From: Arthrobacter_M sp030063245
GTDB lineage: Bacteria; Actinomycetota; Actinomycetes; Actinomycetales; Micrococcaceae
DNA length: 64,000 nucleotides
Assembly: GCF_051131705.1 (NCBI RefSeq)
Contig: NZ_CP180316.1
Location: forward strand, 1,178,001-1,242,000
Direction of reading: 5' to 3'
Part shown: piece after piece, positions 1 to 7,612 of the stretch
Position numbering within the stretch: the first letter of the stretch is position 1
How the letters are laid out: every line of letters starts with the position of its first letter
Made by a program: the position numbers and the translations under genes
Notes under the pieces: model-generated
What the model saw: the letters and a program-made list of their open reading frames with translations, nothing else
What the model was told of the DNA's origin: nothing
Databases searched by the model: none

Positions 1-119
1 CCGAACAAAGAGGGAGTAAGGCGATACAGATGGTGAAGCAACCCGTATCCGTAAACGGCGTAGTGCGCTGGCGTGATGTGGGTTTGGCAGCGGCTAAGCA
101 CGAGCAGAAGGAGCGCAAA

Positions 120-467
120 ATGGTGGTTTTACGCCATGAAATTGGTGACGTTTTGCGCGACGTTCGTCAGCGCCAGGGCCGTACCCTCCGCGAAGTCTCA
201 CATAACGCCCGTGTCTCGCTGGGCTATCTCAGCGAAGTTGAACGGGGTCAGAAGGAAGCCTCCTCGGAGCTGCTGTCCTCGATCTGTTCGGCTCTCGACG
301 TTCCGCTTTCCCTGATGCTCCGGGAGGTCAGCGACAGGCTGGCCGTCGCAGAGGGCGTCTCGGTGCCGGATACCGTCCCGCAGGAGTTCTCGGCACGCTA
401 TGGCCGGGATCTGGGCGAGGAAATCTCCGACGAACTGAGCAAGGACCTCTTGTCTAACGCTTTCTAG
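120..467 (+). CDS. clgR: ClgR-like XRE-family transcriptional regulator
   Basis: A 115-aa DNA-binding protein with one helix-turn-helix of the Cro/C1 (XRE) type at about residues 10-65 (core DVRQRQGRTLREVSHNAR, then LGYLSEVERGQKEAS). ClgR regulators in actinobacteria activate clp protease and DNA-repair genes, and are themselves degraded through a C-terminal degron; the hydrophobic end (LLSNAF) would fit that. I chose the ATG at 120 because AAGGAG lies 6 nt upstream (108-113). An upstream in-frame ATG at 30 would add 30 residues with weaker codon bias and a poorer RBS. The position just upstream of the recA locus matches the order in other actinobacteria. Family assignment is confident; the clgR name is inference. 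Confidence 0.8.
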   Translation: MVVLRHEIGDVLRDVRQRQGRTLREVSHNARVSLGYLSEVERGQKEASSELLSSICSALDVPLSLMLREVSDRLAVAEGVSVPDTVPQEFSARYGRDLGEEISDELSKDLLSNAF

Positions 468-496
468 GTCTCTACGCCGGGATCTTTCGCGGTCGG

Positions 497-521
497 GGCC
501 TGTCACCGCTGGTGGCGGGCC
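497..521. terminator. Stem-loop between convergent clgR-like and marR genes
   Basis: An 11-bp stem (with G-T wobbles) closes on a GCT loop: GGCCTGTCACC pairs with GGTGGCGGGCC. It sits 30 bp after the regulator's stop and before the convergent marR gene. There is no T-tract, so it may be a weak or Rho-assisted bidirectional terminator. The rest of 468-676 shows nothing recognisable. Confidence 0.4.
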
Positions 522-676
522 TCATCTGCGTCCGCCATCGGATGGCCTCGGAGACCAGTTGCGCGCCTGTCCCGTCCGACCCGGGCCGCGCAGGTAGGCT
601 GGCAGGGCAGGCTAATGGGTGCCCTAAATTCCGGTTCGGCACACGAGCGGCCCGATCATTGGTGCGGGGGCGACCG

Positions 677-1270
677 TTAGCGGGGGGTCTCCGATTCCTT
701 GGGCCCGCGCAGGTGAAGGTCCCGTGCATAGTCCTCATTGAGCTTAGCCATCAGGGTGGCCAAATCGAGCAGTTCCGGTCGTGACCAGTGCTGCAGGCGC
801 CCGCGAAAGGCTTCCTTTCGGGCCGCGTGCACCGTGCGCATTTGTTCGGCACCCTTGTCGGTCAGCAAAATCAATTGGGCCCGTCCGTCCAGCGGGTCCG
901 CTTCCTTGCGGACGAGGCCGACCGATTCCAAAAAGGCGACCTGGCGGCTGACCGACGGCTTGCCGACCCCGATGCATGAGGCGAGCTCTGTCAGACGCAT
1001 GGCACCGTCACGGATCAGAATGGTGAGCAGACCGTAGGCTGCAGGTTCCAGTTCCGGATGGACGCTGCGGGAAAGATTGAGCGACATCGCCCGGGCGCGC
1101 CGCCATAGCAGGCTGAGTTGAAGCTCGACGGCGTCAACGGCGTCTTCTCCCGCTGAATCCGACGCGGGAAGTCCCGGGGCGTATTCATCCTGCGTGCTTC
1201 CGGGAGGGTCGGCGCGGGTAGAACCGCTACCGCTGGAACCGATGCGGCCGTCTGGGGCTTGGGCAGTCAT
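677..1270 (-). CDS. MarR-family transcriptional regulator
   Basis: A 197-aa winged-helix repressor. Residues 1-45 are a low-complexity Gly/Ser/Pro-rich tail. The MarR fold follows: dimerisation helix, recognition region (MRLTELASCIGVGKPSVSRQ) at about 95-115, and wing with the DPLDGRAQLILLTDKG motif at about 130-145. Its ligand and target cannot be read from the sequence. It is convergent with the ClgR-like gene and divergent from the DUF3046 gene, with 41 bp between the two starts. The ATG is preceded at exactly 6 nt by TAGAAT, so the mRNA is probably leaderless, which also supports this start. Confidence 0.88.
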   Translation of the reverse strand: MTAQAPDGRIGSSGSGSTRADPPGSTQDEYAPGLPASDSAGEDAVDAVELQLSLLWRRARAMSLNLSRSVHPELEPAAYGLLTILIRDGAMRLTELASCIGVGKPSVSRQVAFLESVGLVRKEADPLDGRAQLILLTDKGAEQMRTVHAARKEAFRGRLQHWSRPELLDLATLMAKLNEDYARDLHLRGPKESETPR

Positions 1271-1276
1271 TTCTTC

Positions 1277-1282
1277 ATTCTA
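1277..1282 (-). promoter_or_regulatory. -10 element of leaderless marR promoter
   Basis: On the minus strand TAGAAT is followed by 6 nt and then the ATG of the MarR gene, so transcription would begin at or one base before the A of the ATG. There is no Shine-Dalgarno. The same spacing recurs before miaB, hisC, the trmH-type gene, argC and the last gene of the window. Confidence 0.55.
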
Positions 1283-1311
1283 GGGCCCCCTGTCCGTGAG
1301 AGACTCTAGAG

Positions 1312-1530
1312 GTGCGGATAAGTGATTTTTGGCGGTTGATGGACGATGAATTCGGTGCAGGCTACTCCCGGGTCCTGGCCCGCGACCTCATGCTGGCCGC
1401 GGCTGGCGGCCGCAGCGCCCAGCAGGCCCTGCAGGCCGGAATCGAGCCGCGCGCGGTCTGGCTTGCCGTCTGCGATATGCAGGACGTTCCCATTGAGCGA
1501 CGCCTGGGCAGGGACGTTCCCGTGAAATGA
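1312..1530 (+). CDS. DUF3046 protein
   Basis: A 72-aa protein of the actinobacterial DUF3046 family (Rv2738c type), full length, with the family's MR(I/L)SDFW start, a GAGYSRVLARDLML centre and an Ala/Gly-rich helix followed by PRAVWLAVCDMQDVP. Function is unknown. It is conserved immediately upstream of recA in actinobacteria, so a link with DNA repair is often suspected but unproven. Start is GTG at 1312. GAGACT lies 6 nt before it, an imperfect -10 suggesting another leaderless mRNA. It is divergent from the marR gene. Confidence 0.88.
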   Translation: MRISDFWRLMDDEFGAGYSRVLARDLMLAAAGGRSAQQALQAGIEPRAVWLAVCDMQDVPIERRLGRDVPVK

Positions 1531-1545
1531 CCCCGGCGTGCCTCT

Positions 1546-1574
1546 TCGAATATCCGTTCGGGTGCCGATACGAT
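1546..1574 (+). promoter_or_regulatory. LexA (SOS) box and core promoter of recA
   Basis: TCGAATATCCGTTCG (1546-1560) matches the actinobacterial/Bacillus LexA consensus CGAAC-N4-GTTCG with one mismatch. A -10-like TACGAT follows at 1569-1574, and TTCGAA (1545-1550) sits at a -35 distance of 18 bp, so bound LexA would block polymerase. lexA itself lies at 13.5-14.2 kb. This implies a long recA 5' UTR of about 265 nt. Confidence 0.7.
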
Positions 1575-1663
1575 GGTATGTGAAGAGATAGTAAAGGCAG
1601 TCAACGTCCTGATGGCTGATTTTCGCGACCTTGTCCACACCCCGGGGCTTCATCCTGAAAATA

Positions 1664-1709
1664 TCGGTGGGCTGGACTAGCGTCGTAGATGTCGGTGGGC
1701 TGGACCAGC
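1664..1709 (+). repeat. 18-bp direct repeat in the recA leader
   Basis: Two copies of TCGGTGGGCTGGACYAGC (1664-1681 and 1692-1709) differ at one base and are separated by 10 bp. They lie in the presumed recA 5' UTR, roughly 140-185 bp before the start codon. Role unknown. Confidence 0.7.
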
Positions 1710-1847
1710 ACGACTGCACCGGCACATTGTTTGTTCCGGCCCTAACTTAATACCGGAAACCCGTTGTCGCCCGCTCGTAGCGGGCGTGGCCCGCAGACCG
1801 GAGATGGCAAGACCAGAAATGGCACAGATGAAAGACCGAGGTGAATC

Positions 1848-2900
1848 ATGGCAGCTCCCGCAGACCGTGAAAAAGCACTGCAAGCAGCCCTTGCCCAGAT
1901 CGATAAGCAGTTTGGCAAAGGCTCGATCATGCGCCTGGGAGACGAAGTCCGCGTTCCGATCGAGACCATCCCGACCGGTTCCATCGCCTTGGATGTAGCC
2001 CTCGGCATCGGCGGCCTTCCCCGTGGCCGCGTGGTGGAGATCTACGGTCCTGAATCTTCGGGTAAGACGACGGTGGCCCTTCATGCTGTGGCGAATGCAC
2101 AGAAGCTCGGCGGGATCGCCGCGTTCATTGACGCCGAACATGCTTTGGACCCGGACTATGCAGCGAAGCTGGGTGTCGACGTCGATGCGCTGCTCGTGTC
2201 GCAGCCGGACACCGGCGAGCAGGCCCTTGAAATCATGGACATGCTGATCGGCTCCGGGTCGCTGGACATTGTGGTTATCGACTCCGTGGCTGCGCTGGTT
2301 CCGCGGGCCGAAATCGAAGGTGACATGGGTGATAGCCACGTGGGACTGCAGGCGCGCCTGATGAGCCAGGCCCTGCGCAAGATCACGGGCCGGCTCAGCC
2401 AGACCAAGACCACGGCCATCTTCATCAACCAGTTGCGTGAAAAAATCGGCGTGTTCTTTGGCAGCCCGGAGACGACCACCGGTGGCAAGGCGCTGAAATT
2501 CTACGCCTCGATCCGCATCGACGTCCGCCGGATCCAGACGTTGAAGGAAGGATCCGACGCGGTCGGCAACCGCACGAAGGCCAAGATCGTCAAGAACAAG
2601 ATGGCTCCGCCATTCAAGATTGCGGAATTCGACATTATCTACGGCCAAGGCATTTCCCGCGAGGGAGGCATCATCGACATGGGCGTGGAACACGGCATCA
2701 TCAAGAAGTCCGGGTCGTGGTTCACCTATGATGGCGATCAGTTAGGTCAGGGCATGGAAAACTCGCGCCGGTTCCTGCGGGACAACCCGGAGCTGACCGA
2801 GGAACTTGAGCGTCTGATCAAGGAGAAGCTCGGGGTGGGGGTCAAGCCCGCGGCCGCCGAGGAGACGGAACCCAAACTCAAGGCCGTGGACGGATTCTAG
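1848..2900 (+). CDS. recA: Recombinase RecA
   Basis: A 350-aa RecA of normal bacterial length. It forms ATP-dependent filaments on single-stranded DNA, performs strand exchange and stimulates LexA self-cleavage. Visible landmarks are Walker A GPESSGKTT (residues 67-75), Walker B LDIVVIDSVAAL (about 140-151), the L2-region sequence FINQLREKIGVFFGSPETT (about 195-213) and the acidic C-terminal tail. There is no intein, unlike M. tuberculosis RecA. The ATG is preceded by GAGGTGA. It is followed after 13 bp by recX, almost certainly in the same transcript, and controlled by the LexA box at 1546. Confidence 0.99.
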   Translation: MAAPADREKALQAALAQIDKQFGKGSIMRLGDEVRVPIETIPTGSIALDVALGIGGLPRGRVVEIYGPESSGKTTVALHAVANAQKLGGIAAFIDAEHALDPDYAAKLGVDVDALLVSQPDTGEQALEIMDMLIGSGSLDIVVIDSVAALVPRAEIEGDMGDSHVGLQARLMSQALRKITGRLSQTKTTAIFINQLREKIGVFFGSPETTTGGKALKFYASIRIDVRRIQTLKEGSDAVGNRTKAKIVKNKMAPPFKIAEFDIIYGQGISREGGIIDMGVEHGIIKKSGSWFTYDGDQLGQGMENSRRFLRDNPELTEELERLIKEKLGVGVKPAAAEETEPKLKAVDGF

Positions 2901-2913
2901 GCAGGTTGGCCGA

Positions 2914-3447
2914 ATGAGCGGTGAACGACCGGCACCGGAACTGGATCCGTACGCGGACCCTGCCGCCGTGGCACGCGCCATCGTGCTGCGGCAGCTGACG
3001 GGTTCGGCCAAAAGCAGATTACAGCTGGCCAAAAAACTCGCGGAACGCAACATACCGGAAGATGTCGCCGATGCCGTGCTGGACCGATTTGAAGAGGTCC
3101 GGCTGGTGGATGACGCCGAATTTGCGCGGATGTGGGTCCGCAGCCGGGCGCAGACCCGATCGCTGGCGCGTGGCGCTCTTAAGCGTGAGCTCTCGGAAAA
3201 GGGCATTTCCGATAAGCGGGCCGCCGAGGCTTTGGAACAAATCACCGATGACGATGAGAGCCAGGCGGACGTGGCGCTCGTGCGCCGGAAACTTCGCGCC
3301 GGTCTGGCGGTTTCGGGCCGCACCGAGCGGGATAAATATACCCGCCGCCTCGTCAGTATGTTGGCGCGTAAGGGTTATCCGCCGTCCGTGGCCTTCCGAA
3401 TAGTCGATGCCGAGATGAGCGCTTTTCTGCGGCAGTTAAGGGACTGA
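2914..3447 (+). CDS. recX: Regulatory protein RecX
   Basis: A 177-aa RecX that binds RecA filaments and limits their extension and ATPase. It shows the family's three-helix repeats: ARAIVLRQLTGSAKSR near residue 22, VADAVLDRFEEVRLVDDAEFARMWV near 50-74, and a C-terminal repeat ending VAFRIVDAE. The acidic LVDDAEFARMWV segment is the RecX hallmark. Start is ATG at 2914, 13 bp after the recA stop. Co-transcription with recA gives matched SOS induction. Confidence 0.95.
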   Translation: MSGERPAPELDPYADPAAVARAIVLRQLTGSAKSRLQLAKKLAERNIPEDVADAVLDRFEEVRLVDDAEFARMWVRSRAQTRSLARGALKRELSEKGISDKRAAEALEQITDDDESQADVALVRRKLRAGLAVSGRTERDKYTRRLVSMLARKGYPPSVAFRIVDAEMSAFLRQLRD

Positions 3448-3509
3448 ACCGGGCTCCCCGTAGGTGGCGCGACTCCAGAACACCGCGGCACCGGATATGC
3501 TGGCGACTT

Positions 3510-4793
3510 ATGGACACGTTCGGAACTAGGTTTAAAGTCTTGGGTACCGCCGCGGTGTTGGCCTGTACCTTGGTGCTGCCCGCCGCGCTGGCGGGCCCGG
3601 TAAGCGCCGACGATTCGGCACCTCCGAGCGGTTTCCCGAGCTGGCAGGACGTCCAGACGGCGAAACAGGACGAAGCCTCCAAGAGTGCCGAGGTCGGCAG
3701 GATCAACTCCCTGCTTGACGGACTACAGACGGAGGCAGATCAGCTGGGCAATGCGGCGGTCGAGGCCGGAGGGCACTTTGCAGTAGCTAAATCAGACCTG
3801 GACTCGGCCAGCGCCAAGGTGGATCTGCTCGCCGCGCAGGCGCAGAAGGCCGATGCACTGGTGGCGCAGTACAAGAAAGAGGCCGGAGCACTGGTCGCGC
3901 AGAGCTACAAGTCAGGCGGTTCGAGCATTGGTTTGTTCGCCTCGTTGGACGCGCTCGGATCCAAGGACGGTCTGCAGCGCCTGGACGTGCTGGGAATCGT
4001 GACCGATCGGGCCACGACCATGTACAACAAGTCCACCGCCGCACAGGGTACGGCCAAGGCGCTGGCAGATCAGGAGCAGGTCGCCCGGGCCGAGCGGGCG
4101 CGCCTCGCCGGGGACGCCGAACAAAAGTTGAACGCAGCCGTCGGCGCGCAGACAGCGGTGGAGACCCAGGTGGCCCGGCAGAAGCAGCAAAGCGGCGTAT
4201 TGGTTGCACAGCTGGCCTCGTTGAAGGATTCCACCGTTGCCACGGAAGACCAGTACCGTCAGGGCCAGACTGCCCTGGCCGCTTACGCGGCAGCCCAGGA
4301 GGCCAAGCGGCTGGCCGCCGTGGAGCAGGCCGCGGCCCAGCAGGCTGCCCAGCAGGCTGGGGCGAACTCCGGGGCAGCGGTCTCCGCCGCCGCTCCTGCG
4401 GTCCCTGCGCCCGTCAGCACCGATTACGGCAGCGGCTACATCCCCGTCAGCGTGCTGCTGCCGAATATTCCCGGGAATGGCGTTAACGACCCGGCAGGAG
4501 CCCAGGCCTATGCCTCCAGCCGGCTGGGAGCATACGGCTGGGGCCAGGACCAGCTCACCTGCCTGGTGCAGCTGTGGATCCGCGAGTCCAGTTGGCAGAC
4601 CAACGCCACGAACAGGTCCAGCGGAGCCTATGGGATTGCGCAGGCGCTGCTGCCCAGCAAATACGCCGAGTCCGGCAGCGACTGGTTGACCAATTACCGG
4701 ACCCAGATCAATTGGGGGCTCGGGTACATCCGGGACAGGTACGGTTCGCCTTGTGGAGCGTGGGCCCATGAGGTGGCCCAGAACTGGTACTGA
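3510..4793 (+). CDS. Secreted coiled-coil protein with lytic-transglycosylase-like C-terminal domain
   Basis: A 427-aa exported cell-wall protein. Residues 1-34 are a Sec signal peptide (LGTAAVLACTLVLPAALA, cleavage near VSA-DD). Residues about 45-270 form an Ala/Gln/Lys/Glu-rich coiled coil like those of NlpC/P60-type wall hydrolases. An Ala/Gln/Pro linker follows. The last ~90 residues are a lysozyme-like fold of the 'aggregation-promoting factor C-terminal' kind, with WIRESSWQTNATNRSSGAYG, where the Glu of RESSW is the likely catalytic acid, and GLGYIRDRYGSPCGAWAH. Probable role: peptidoglycan remodelling during growth or division. TATGCT lies 8 nt before the ATG, so the transcript has little or no leader. 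It follows recX by 62 bp but has its own promoter. Confidence 0.85.
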   Translation: MDTFGTRFKVLGTAAVLACTLVLPAALAGPVSADDSAPPSGFPSWQDVQTAKQDEASKSAEVGRINSLLDGLQTEADQLGNAAVEAGGHFAVAKSDLDSASAKVDLLAAQAQKADALVAQYKKEAGALVAQSYKSGGSSIGLFASLDALGSKDGLQRLDVLGIVTDRATTMYNKSTAAQGTAKALADQEQVARAERARLAGDAEQKLNAAVGAQTAVETQVARQKQQSGVLVAQLASLKDSTVATEDQYRQGQTALAAYAAAQEAKRLAAVEQAAAQQAAQQAGANSGAAVSAAAPAVPAPVSTDYGSGYIPVSVLLPNIPGNGVNDPAGAQAYASSRLGAYGWGQDQLTCLVQLWIRESSWQTNATNRSSGAYGIAQALLPSKYAESGSDWLTNYRTQINWGLGYIRDRYGSPCGAWAHEVAQNWY

Positions 4794-4842
4794 TCGGTCC
4801 GCTGTGCCGTGGGCCGGTTAACGTCCCGCGGGATGCAGGTCT

Positions 4843-4848
4843 TAAGCT
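4843..4848 (+). promoter_or_regulatory. -10 element of leaderless miaB promoter
   Basis: TAAGCT ends 6 nt before the GTG start of miaB, implying a transcript beginning at the start codon. The GGAGG between them is too close to the GTG to act as a normal Shine-Dalgarno. Confidence 0.5.
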
Positions 4849-4854
4849 GGAGGG

Positions 4855-6447
4855 GTGAGTCTGACCATTTCCGGCGTTGAACCCTCCGCCACAGCACCAG
4901 CATCAGCCCCTCGTTCGGACGGCGGACACGGGGAGCCTCAGCGCACTTACCAGGTGCGGACTTTCGGCTGCCAGATGAACGTCCACGACTCCGAGCGGAT
5001 GGCGGGCCTGCTGGAAGCCACTGGTCTGGTCCAGGCCGAGGGCGGACCCGCCGACGGCCATTTCGAAAACTACGCCGACGTCGTCGTCTTTAACACCTGC
5101 GCTGTGCGTGAGAATGCGGACAACAAGCTCTACGGAAGCCTGGGCATGCTGGCGCCGGTCAAGAAGGCGCACCCGGGAATGCAGATCGCCGTGGGGGGCT
5201 GCCTGGCGCAAAAGGATCGGGATACGATACTCCGGCGCGCCCCGTGGGTAGACGTCGTCTTCGGCACGCACAATGTCGGTTCGCTGCCCGCGCTGTTACA
5301 GCGGGCGCGGCACAATCAGGACGCCCAACTGGAAATCCTGGAATCCTTGGAAGTATTCCCCTCCACCTTGCCCGCGAAGCGTGATTCGGTCTATTCCGGC
5401 TGGGTCTCCATCTCAGTCGGCTGCAACAACACCTGCACGTTCTGCATAGTCCCGGCCCTGCGCGGCAAGGAACGGGACCGCCGCCCAGGGGAGATTCTGG
5501 CCGAAATTCAGGCATTGGTGGACGACGGCGCCATTGAGGTCACCTTGCTGGGCCAGAACGTGAACTCCTATGGCGTCGAATTCGGTGACCGGCAGGCCTT
5601 CAGTAAACTGCTGCGGGCATGCGGCAGTATCAATGGCCTGGAGCGGGTCCGTTTCACCAGTCCGCACCCTGCTGCGTTCACCGACGACGTCATCGACGCG
5701 ATGGCGGAGACCCCCAATGTCATGCCGCAACTGCACATGCCGCTGCAGTCGGGTTCAGATAAGGTCCTCAAGGACATGCGCCGCTCCTATCGGTCCACGA
5801 AATTCCTGGACATACTCGACAAGGTCCGTGAGCGGATGCCGGACGCGGCGATTTCTACCGATATCATTGTCGGTTTCCCAGGCGAGACAGAGGAGGATTT
5901 CCAGGCCACACTCGATGTGGTGGAGAAGTCCCGATTCGCCACGGCCTTCACCTTCCAATACTCCAAACGTCCCGGCACCCCGGCCGCGGACCTGCCAGGC
6001 CAGCTGCCTAAGGCTGTAGTTCAGGAACGTTTTGAGCGCCTCACCGCGCTGCAGGACAGGATCGCCGCGGAGGAAAATGCGCGTCAAATCGGACGTACCG
6101 TGGAAGTCATGGTGACCGCGCAGTCGGGGCGTAAAGCCGCGGAGACCCGACGGCTCTCCGGTCGGGCCCAGGATCAGCGGCTGGTCCACTTCAGCGTCCC
6201 GGAAGGTGCCGGTACGCCACGCCCCGGCGATCTGGTCACGGTGACCATCACGTCGGCGGCGGCCTTTCACCTTGTGGCAGACCCCACCGACAGGGCACAC
6301 GGCTACAGCGTGCGCCGCTCCAGCGCCGGTGACGCCTGGGACCGCTCACAGGCCGACTCGTGCGGTGCGCCCTCTGATGCCCCGAAAACCGTCGGCGGTG
6401 CGCGGAAGGCCGTTTCCCTCGGCATGCCCGCACTGCCGGTCCGCTGA
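4855..6447 (+). CDS. miaB: tRNA-2-methylthio-N6-dimethylallyladenosine synthase MiaB
   Basis: A 530-aa radical-SAM methylthiotransferase that adds the 2-methylthio group to i6A37 of tRNAs reading UNN codons. The N-terminal MTTase domain (residues about 32-150) carries the first Fe-S cluster cysteines (TFGCQMN, NTCAVRENA, GGCLAQ). The radical SAM domain has the CxxxCxxC motif CNNTCTFC (about 190) and GQNVNSYG. A TRAM RNA-binding domain covers about 400-470. The last ~50 residues are a non-conserved Ala/Gly/Ser-rich extension beyond the usual ~450-500 aa. Start is GTG with a -10 element 6 nt upstream. Followed by miaA, which makes the i6A substrate. Confidence 0.97.
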   Translation: MSLTISGVEPSATAPASAPRSDGGHGEPQRTYQVRTFGCQMNVHDSERMAGLLEATGLVQAEGGPADGHFENYADVVVFNTCAVRENADNKLYGSLGMLAPVKKAHPGMQIAVGGCLAQKDRDTILRRAPWVDVVFGTHNVGSLPALLQRARHNQDAQLEILESLEVFPSTLPAKRDSVYSGWVSISVGCNNTCTFCIVPALRGKERDRRPGEILAEIQALVDDGAIEVTLLGQNVNSYGVEFGDRQAFSKLLRACGSINGLERVRFTSPHPAAFTDDVIDAMAETPNVMPQLHMPLQSGSDKVLKDMRRSYRSTKFLDILDKVRERMPDAAISTDIIVGFPGETEEDFQATLDVVEKSRFATAFTFQYSKRPGTPAADLPGQLPKAVVQERFERLTALQDRIAAEENARQIGRTVEVMVTAQSGRKAAETRRLSGRAQDQRLVHFSVPEGAGTPRPGDLVTVTITSAAAFHLVADPTDRAHGYSVRRSSAGDAWDRSQADSCGAPSDAPKTVGGARKAVSLGMPALPVR

Positions 6448-6450
6448 CAA

Positions 6451-6539
6451 TGCCAGCGCCCGGTGCTCCGTCAGCGCTGCTCGCTTGCGTTGCTCCGCCG
6501 GCGCTGCCAACGCCCGGTGCTCCGCCAGCGCTGCTTGCT
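6451..6539 (+). repeat. 35-bp imperfect direct repeat in the miaB-miaA spacer
   Basis: TGCCAGCGCCCGGTGCTCCG and its continuation (6451-6485) recur at 6505-6539 with 3 differences in 35, a period of 54 bp. Between them is a shorter degenerate relative (TGCTCCGCCGGCGCTGCC). It occupies most of the 124-bp spacer between miaB and miaA. Confidence 0.7.
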
Positions 6540-6571
6540 CGAGGAGGTCGACCAATGCCGCCCGGCGTTGA

Positions 6572-7603
6572 GTGGAGACCAGCCGCCCGCATTGCCGGCC
6601 ATCGGCATCCGCGGTGACGGCAGTGACGAAGCGAGGAACCGCGGCGGATGCTTCCCGGGCCCTTCCCCAGCGGGCCGAGGAGCCCCCGGCTCCCGCCCCG
6701 GTCGTCGCCGTCGTCGGCCCTACCGGGTCGGGTAAATCGGAGCTGGCAGTGGCACTCGCGCTGGCGCTGGACGGCGAGATTATCAATGCGGACGCGATGC
6801 AGTTATACCGCGGCATGGACATTGGCACGGCCAAAATGCCCCCCGCCGAGCGGCGGGGGGTGCCGCATCATCTGCTGGATATTCTGCAGGTCCGGGACGA
6901 GGCCAACGTGGCGGATTTTCAGCGCCTGGCCCGTGACGCCATCGCGGATATCCGCCGACGCGACAGGGTCCCTGTCCTGGTGGGTGGCTCCGGGCTGTAT
7001 GTCCGCGCCGCACTTGACGTGCTGGAGTTCCCCGGTATCGACGCCGATATCAGGCGCAGGCTCGAGGCCGAGCTGTCCGAGCAGGGATTTGGTGCGCTGC
7101 TGGAGCGGCTGCGGGCGGTGGATCCGGTCTCGGCCGAGCGGATCGGCGATGGCCGGCGGGTGGTCCGGGCGCTGGAGGTCCATGAGCTCACCGGGCGGCC
7201 CTTCAGTTCCTACATGCCTCAGCGGGAGTATTTCCAACCGGCCGTTCAGATCGGTCTGGCCGTGGATCGTCCCGCCCTGCACCGCAGGCTTGAGGAGCGC
7301 GTGGCCGGCATGGTGGCCGCGGGTTTGGCCGCAGAGGTAGCGGCGCTGGACCGCGAGGGGCTCCGCCAGGGGAAGACCGCTTCCCACGCTTTGGGTTACC
7401 AGCAGTTCCTGCAGGTGCTCGACGGCGAATCAACGGTGGCGCAGGCCAGCGGGCAGACAGTGGTGGCTACCCGGCAGTTTGCCCGCCGGCAGATTACCTG
7501 GTTCCGCGCTGATCCGCGGATCCACTGGTTCGACTGGGACCGGCCGGATCTGCTGAACGCAGTACTGGGTTGCCTTGCGGCCGTTCCCGAGCTCCTGACG
7601 TAG
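6572..7603 (+). CDS. miaA: tRNA dimethylallyltransferase MiaA
   Basis: Transfers a dimethylallyl group to A37 of UNN-reading tRNAs, the step before MiaB. The family core begins with VVAVVGPTGSGKSELAVALA (P-loop, about residue 45) and continues with INADAMQLYRGMDIGTAK, VGGSGLYVRAALD, and the C-terminal substrate segment HALGYQQFLQ. The family normally starts within about 10 residues of the P-loop strand, so the 343-aa reading from GTG at 6572 carries ~40 extra low-complexity residues. GTGs at 6614 and 6623 or a later start are possible, and no strong RBS settles it. dapF follows 9 bp downstream. Confidence 0.93.
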   Translation: METSRPHCRPSASAVTAVTKRGTAADASRALPQRAEEPPAPAPVVAVVGPTGSGKSELAVALALALDGEIINADAMQLYRGMDIGTAKMPPAERRGVPHHLLDILQVRDEANVADFQRLARDAIADIRRRDRVPVLVGGSGLYVRAALDVLEFPGIDADIRRRLEAELSEQGFGALLERLRAVDPVSAERIGDGRRVVRALEVHELTGRPFSSYMPQREYFQPAVQIGLAVDRPALHRRLEERVAGMVAAGLAAEVAALDREGLRQGKTASHALGYQQFLQVLDGESTVAQASGQTVVATRQFARRQITWFRADPRIHWFDWDRPDLLNAVLGCLAAVPELLT

Positions 7604-7612
7604 GGTTAAGAA

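Larger units (their letters stand above)
1531..1847 (+). other. Intergenic region and long leader of recA
   Basis: This 317-bp gene-free stretch holds the LexA box near its left end. Two 18-bp direct copies of TCGGTGGGCTGGACYAGC lie at 1664-1681 and 1692-1709. GAGGTGA, a good RBS, is just upstream of the recA ATG at 1848. No conserved ORF was seen. GTCCACACC near 1633 could pair partly with either repeat copy (GGTGGGCTGGAC), so alternative hairpins in the leader are possible. Confidence 0.5.

Noticed and set aside
1677..2693. 338-codon minus-strand ORF opposite recA
   Set aside because: A shadow of recA codon bias in GC-rich DNA; no recognisable domain.
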